Shown here: one piece after another, positions 60,741 through 64,000 of the stretch
Position numbering within the stretch: position 1 is the first letter of the stretch
How the letters are laid out: each line of letters opens with the position of its first letter
Origin: an uncultured Acidovorax sp.
GTDB taxonomy: Bacteria > Pseudomonadota > Gammaproteobacteria > Burkholderiales > Burkholderiaceae_C
Reading direction: 5' to 3'
DNA length: 64,000 nt
NCBI GenBank assembly: GCA_913774955.1
Contig: CAJYKV010000030.1
Coordinates: forward strand, 62,001-126,000
Notes under the pieces: generated by a model
Seen by the model: the letters and a program-made list of their open reading frames with translations, nothing else
Databases searched by the model: none
What the model was told of the DNA's origin: nothing
Translations under genes and position numbers: made by a program

Positions 60741-60840
60741 GGAAGAGACTCCTTGAAAGTGAAGGAAAGGTACGGTTGAAGGAAATGGAAATCCGGGTCG
60801 GGCCCAGCAGACGGGAATGGCTCTCGGTGGACTGCGCCCC

Positions 60841-61569
60841 TCAGGCAGCGAGGTCGAACACGAGCACTTCGGCGGCCACGCCGCCACCCAGCCGCAGGCA
60901 TTCCTCCTGCAGCATGAAGACCGCGTCGCCCGCCGCGAGCGGGACGCCATTGGCCTGAAGGCTGCCGCGCAGCAGGTGCACATAGCATTTGCGGGCGGGG
61001 TCCAGCGGCAGTTCGGCGCACTGTGCGCCATCGAACACGCCTGCATGGACGCGGGCGTCCGCTTGGATCGCCAGCACGGGCCCGCCGGAACCAGGCGATG
61101 CGTCGGGCGCGATGTGCACGGGGGCCGCCAGCAGGTGCAGGCGGCCGGCGGGCCGGCGCGCGGGCCCGGGCACCTGGGCGCACTCCGGCGACAGGCCCCG
61201 TTGGGCGGGGTCGATCCAGATCTGCAGGTAATGCGCGGCCTGGTCCGGCAGCGGGTTGAATTCGGCGCACGTGGTTCCGGTGCCCGCGCCCATGCGCTGC
61301 ACGCAGCCGGCCGGAATGGACTGCACCCGGCCGCTGCAGTCGCGGCTGGCCAGTTCGCCGGAGAGCACATAGCTCAGGATTTCCATGTCGCGGTAGCCGT
61401 GCTGGCCCAACCCGGCGCCGGGCGCGATCCAGTCCTCGTTCAGCACCCGCAGGTTCCCGAACCCCATGTACCGCGGATCGCGGTAGCCGGCGAAGGAGAA
61501 GCTGTGGAGCGATCGCAGCCAGCCGTGGTCGGCATGGCCCCGGTCGCAGGATTTGCGGAAGGTCAGCAT
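60841..61569 (-). CDS. Pirin-family protein, YhaK-like, promoter-proximal of the redox module
   Basis: Second pirin-type bicupin, 242 residues, resembling E. coli YhaK. SLHSFSFAGYRDPRYMGFGNLRVLNEDWIAPG opens the family, GYRDMEILSYVLSGELASRDC carries the first cupin motif, and GTTCAEFNPLP follows. I chose the ATG at 61569 (MLTFRKSCD) rather than 61596, whose extra residues are not family-like. A CTACAGT -10-like hexamer lies about 27 bases upstream. First gene of the divergent arm controlled by the LysR regulator. Confidence 0.9.
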   Translation of the reverse strand: MLTFRKSCDRGHADHGWLRSLHSFSFAGYRDPRYMGFGNLRVLNEDWIAPGAGLGQHGYRDMEILSYVLSGELASRDCSGRVQSIPAGCVQRMGAGTGTTCAEFNPLPDQAAHYLQIWIDPAQRGLSPECAQVPGPARRPAGRLHLLAAPVHIAPDASPGSGGPVLAIQADARVHAGVFDGAQCAELPLDPARKCYVHLLRGSLQANGVPLAAGDAVFMLQEECLRLGGGVAAEVLVFDLAA

Positions 61570-61632
61570 GGGCGGTGCATCGGGCAGAAACGCCACTGTA
61601 GAAGTCGCGCATCGCTTGCTGGCGCAGCGCGA

Positions 61633-61659
61633 TTGAAGGCATCATTCAAAACCTTTGAA
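61633..61659. promoter_or_regulatory. LysR-type operator: TTCAAA-N3-TTTGAA plus a third half-site
   Basis: A perfect 15-base dyad TTCAAA-ACC-TTTGAA (61645..61659) has the T-N11-A form of LysR sites. A further TTGAA (61633..61637) pairs with the same TTCAA across seven bases. Three half-sites on the divergent promoter fit the recruitment-plus-activation layout of LysR-type regulators. The regulator ATG is 12 bases away. Confidence 0.75.
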
Positions 61660-61671
61660 CCCTGGCTGCCC

Positions 61672-62619
61672 ATGACGATTCCCGCCCCCGCACGCGACGT
61701 GCTCACGCCCGACAGCCTGGCCATGTTGCAGGTGATCGCGGAGACCGGCAGCTTTGCCGCGGCGGCACGGCAGCTCGGGGTGGTGCCCAGTGCCCTCACC
61801 TACCGCGTGCGCCAGATCGAGGAGGCGCTCGACGTGCTGCTGTTCGACCGCAGCGCCCGGCAGGCACGGCCCACCGAAGCGGGCGGCGAGTTGCTGCGCG
61901 AGGGCGCGCGCCTGCTGGAAGAAGTGGAGGCCGTGGCCCACCGCGTGCGCCGCGTGGCCACCGGCTGGGAGCCGCAGCTCACGATCGCGGTCGATGGCGT
62001 GATTGCCCCCACCACCATGCTGGAGCTGGTGGAGGCGTTCTACGCGCAGTCGCCGCCCACGCGGCTGAAGCTGCGCGACGACATCCTCACCGGGACGCTC
62101 GAAGCGCTGACCTCCGGCCGGGCCGACTTGGCCATCGGCGTGGCGGTGAACGCTTCCAACGCGTCCGGCCTGCAGGGCGCGGTGATCGGCGATCTGCTGT
62201 TTCTCTTCACCGTGGCGCCGCACCATCCTCTGGCGAACGTGCCGGGCCCGCTGACCGACACGGTGCTGCGGCAGCACCGTGCCATCGCCGTGGCGGATTC
62301 CGCGCAGCGCGGCGGCGTCACCATGGGCCTGCTGGGCGGGCAGGACGTGTTCACCGTGGGCGGCATGCAGACCAAGCTGCAGGCGCAGCTGCGCGGCCTG
62401 GGCGCGGGCTTTCTGCCGGAGCCCATGGTGCGGCCCTATGTGGAGGCGGGGCGACTGGTGGTGCGTGAAGTCGCTCGGCCGGCGCGGCGCGTGCGCCTGC
62501 ACTACGCCTGGGGCGGCGCCGGCCATGCGGCGCCCGGCCGCGCGCTGCAGTGGTGGCTGCAGCAGCTCGAGAGCCCGACCACCCGGGCCGCCCTGCTGGA
62601 GAACCACCACCCTTTCTGA
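61672..62619 (+). CDS. LysR-type regulator of the pirin/flavodoxin module
   Basis: LysR-type transcription factor of 315 residues. HTH: IAETGSFAAAARQLGVVPSALTYRVRQIE. The effector domain begins near residue 95 and includes GRADLAIGVAVN. Divergent from the pirin-flavodoxin-pirin genes with a clear operator between them. This matches the common YhaJ/YhaK-type arrangement, where the regulator senses an aromatic or quinone. The ligand is not evident. Confidence 0.93.
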   Translation: MTIPAPARDVLTPDSLAMLQVIAETGSFAAAARQLGVVPSALTYRVRQIEEALDVLLFDRSARQARPTEAGGELLREGARLLEEVEAVAHRVRRVATGWEPQLTIAVDGVIAPTTMLELVEAFYAQSPPTRLKLRDDILTGTLEALTSGRADLAIGVAVNASNASGLQGAVIGDLLFLFTVAPHHPLANVPGPLTDTVLRQHRAIAVADSAQRGGVTMGLLGGQDVFTVGGMQTKLQAQLRGLGAGFLPEPMVRPYVEAGRLVVREVARPARRVRLHYAWGGAGHAAPGRALQWWLQQLESPTTRAALLENHHPF

Positions 62620-62752
62620 CGCAGGCCGCGCTGCAGCGCAGGAAAGGCCGTTTTCCCGGTGCCCGGGGCATCCCGCGCCGTGTAGAGTGGCCCCATGCGC
62701 GAACGGCGCCACGCGCTCCGCGACCCAGAAGCTTTCCATGAAAGGCCGGACC

Positions 62753-63862
62753 ATGACCCCTTCCCGATCCCGTGCACGGGCCCGCGGCACCGCCGCCCAG
62801 GTTGCCGCAGAAAGCGCCGCCGACGCGCCGCGGCGCATCGCCATCATCGGCGCGGGCATGGCCGGCATCGCCTGCGCACGCACGCTGGCCCAGGCGGGCC
62901 ACCACCCCGTGGTTTTCGAGCAGTCGGACCGCGCAGGGGGGCGGATGTCCACGGTGGATTCGCCCTTTGGCGGGTTCGATGCGGGCGCTCAGTACTTCAC
63001 GGTGCGCGATGCGCGCTTCGCCCGGGCGCTGGAGACCGTGCCCGGCCTGTGCCGGCCCTGGAGCGCGAGCAGCGTGCGCGTGCTGGACGCCGCGGGCCGG
63101 CAGGCCGCGGCCGCGCCGCCGCCGCGCGAGCCGCACTGGGTGGCCACGCCGGGCATGCAGTCGCTGGTGGCCACCTGGGCCGAACCGCTGGCACGCGCCG
63201 GCCGGTTGCTGCCGGGCCTGCAGGTGGACCGCATCGGCGCCGACCCGCTGCAGCCCGGCCGCTGGCAACTGCATACCCTCGGCGCGGATGGTGCCCGGCA
63301 GGTGCATGCCGGCTTCGACGCCGTGCTGCTCGCCCTGCCGGCCTCGCGGGCACGCGCCCTGCTGGAGGGCTCGGGCCTGCCCGCTGCCTCGGCCGCGGGC
63401 CTGGAGAACGTCGATGTCGCTCCGTGCTGGACGCTGATGCTGGCCTACCCGCATGCGGTGCAGCCCGGCCTGACCACGCTCGGGCCGCAGTGGAACGCGG
63501 CGCGCAGCACGCACCACCGCATCGCCTGGATGGCCCGCGAATCCTCCAAGCCCGGACGCGCGGCGGTGGAGCGCTGGACCGTGCAGGCCAGCCCCGCCTG
63601 GTCGCAGGAACACCTGGACGACACGCCCGACCGCGTGCAGGCCAAGCTGCTGCGGGCCTTCTCGGAAGTGACGGGCCTGCGCGCCGCGCCCGTGCATGCC
63701 GAGGTGCTGTGCTGGCGCGACGCGCAGACGCTGCGCCCGCTCGGCCGCAGCCATGTCTGGGATGCCGCGGCGGGCATCGGCCTGGCCGGCGACTGGTGCC
63801 TGGGCCACCGGGTGGAAGACGCGTTCATCTCCGGACTCGAACTCGCCCTCGCCGTGGCATGA
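62753..63862 (+). CDS. NAD(P)/FAD-dependent amine-oxidase-like protein (renalase-like)
   Basis: Flavoprotein of 369 residues. The FAD motif is [52 protein letters not shown] is a hallmark of renalase-like bacterial oxidases, and the C-terminal [19 protein letters not shown] completes the site. Bacterial renalases oxidise 2-/6-dihydro-NAD(P) isomers, a plausible but untested role. I chose ATG 62753 with AAAGG seven bases upstream; ATG 62738 is an alternative. Its stop overlaps the start of gluQ (ATGA). Confidence 0.88.
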   Translation: MTPSRSRARARGTAAQVAAESAADAPRRIAIIGAGMAGIACARTLAQAGHHPVVFEQSDRAGGRMSTVDSPFGGFDAGAQYFTVRDARFARALETVPGLCRPWSASSVRVLDAAGRQAAAAPPPREPHWVATPGMQSLVATWAEPLARAGRLLPGLQVDRIGADPLQPGRWQLHTLGADGARQVHAGFDAVLLALPASRARALLEGSGLPAASAAGLENVDVAPCWTLMLAYPHAVQPGLTTLGPQWNAARSTHHRIAWMARESSKPGRAAVERWTVQASPAWSQEHLDDTPDRVQAKLLRAFSEVTGLRAAPVHAEVLCWRDAQTLRPLGRSHVWDAAAGIGLAGDWCLGHRVEDAFISGLELALAVA

Positions 63863-64000
63863 GCGGGCGCTACGTCGGCCGCTTCGCGCCCTCGCCCACC
63901 GGCCCGCTGCATGCGGGATCGCTGGTGGCGGCACTGGCGAGCTGGCTGGATGCCCGCACCGCGGAAGGCGGCAGGGGCGGCACCTGGCTGGTGCGCATCG
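63859..64000 (+). CDS. gluQ: Glutamyl-Q tRNA(Asp) synthetase, 3' end cut by window
   Basis: Only the first 47 codons are present. [33 protein letters not shown] contains the HIGH-like PLHAG of class I glutamyl synthetases, with the [17 protein letters not shown] opening of GluQ (YadB), which glutamylates queuosine in tRNA-Asp. A full GltX would begin [14 protein letters not shown]. The start overlaps the preceding stop (ATGA), so it is coupled to the renalase-like gene. Confidence 0.9.
   Translation, partial: MSGRYVGRFAPSPTGPLHAGSLVAALASWLDARTAEGGRGGTWLVRI

Noticed and set aside
62695-62753. TAGAGT six bases before an ATG at 62695, as in the leaderless pattern
   Set aside because: That ATG is out of frame with the renalase-like protein and opens only a shadow frame; the real start has AAAGG before ATG 62753.

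Overview
The window is a stretch of a high-GC, gene-dense beta-proteobacterial chromosome. Gene content and protein style (aceE-aceF-lpdA with lipoyl domains on both E2 and E3, a Bug-type solute receptor, a YgiQ radical SAM protein, azurin, an isc operon of the iscR-S-U-A-hscB-hscA-fdx type) point to the Comamonadaceae. An Acidovorax/Paracidovorax species is my best guess, from recognition rather than a search. There is no CRISPR array, no insertion sequence, no prophage and no rRNA. Almost everything is chromosomal housekeeping or metabolism, with one small AT-rich accessory patch near 44.7-45.3 kb.

Layout. 1-5.8 kb: pyruvate dehydrogenase operon on the minus strand (aceE, aceF, lpdA; lpdA runs off the left edge). 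It is divergent from a two-PAS sensor kinase and a FixJ-type regulator, followed by folD, an M3 oligopeptidase and a small secreted glutaredoxin-like protein (5.9-12.9 kb). 13-16.1 kb: rpiA and pyrD, then a three-gene YqjD/YqjE-like membrane stress module. 16.3-18.5 kb: a FAD oxidoreductase translationally coupled to a histone-deacetylase-family amidohydrolase. 18.5-18.8 kb: two identical tRNA-Val(CAC) genes with a strong terminator. 18.8-25.1 kb: dnaQ and the complete iron-sulfur cluster operon. 25.4-33 kb: uvrB, an aromatic aminotransferase, a short CoA-transferase, an unknown protein and a YgiQ-type radical SAM protein. 33.2-38.3 kb: chemoreceptor, azurin, YigZ, a second dihydrolipoamide-dehydrogenase-like flavoprotein and a YjfB-like protein.

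38.3-44.7 kb is a co-oriented cluster of a DAO-family oxidase, amidase, Bug receptor and D-serine dehydratase, with a divergent LysR regulator; it looks like a D-amino-acid or amide utilisation cluster. 44.7-45.8 kb is AT-rich and holds a broken BPSL0067-family gene (a candidate cell-wall amidase effector), translationally coupled to an intact secreted cysteine-containing partner. 45.8-53 kb: sorbosone-dehydrogenase-like lipoprotein, flavin reductase, split chromate transporter, aldo/keto reductase, rlmB, and a LolD-type ATPase divergent from a TesA-type esterase. 53-59.2 kb: cystathionine beta-lyase, BON lipoprotein, SulP transporter, diguanylate cyclase, MinD-like ATPase and trhO. 59.2-62.6 kb: a pirin-flavodoxin-pirin module under a divergent LysR regulator, with a clear three-half-site operator. 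The window ends in a renalase-like oxidase overlapping gluQ.

Patterns worth checking across the window: a recurring -10-like hexamer exactly six bases before an ATG with no Shine-Dalgarno (leaderless mRNAs?), a shared CCTACAGC..GCTTCGG element upstream of two envelope-stress genes, and an intrinsic terminator placed inside the isc operon.
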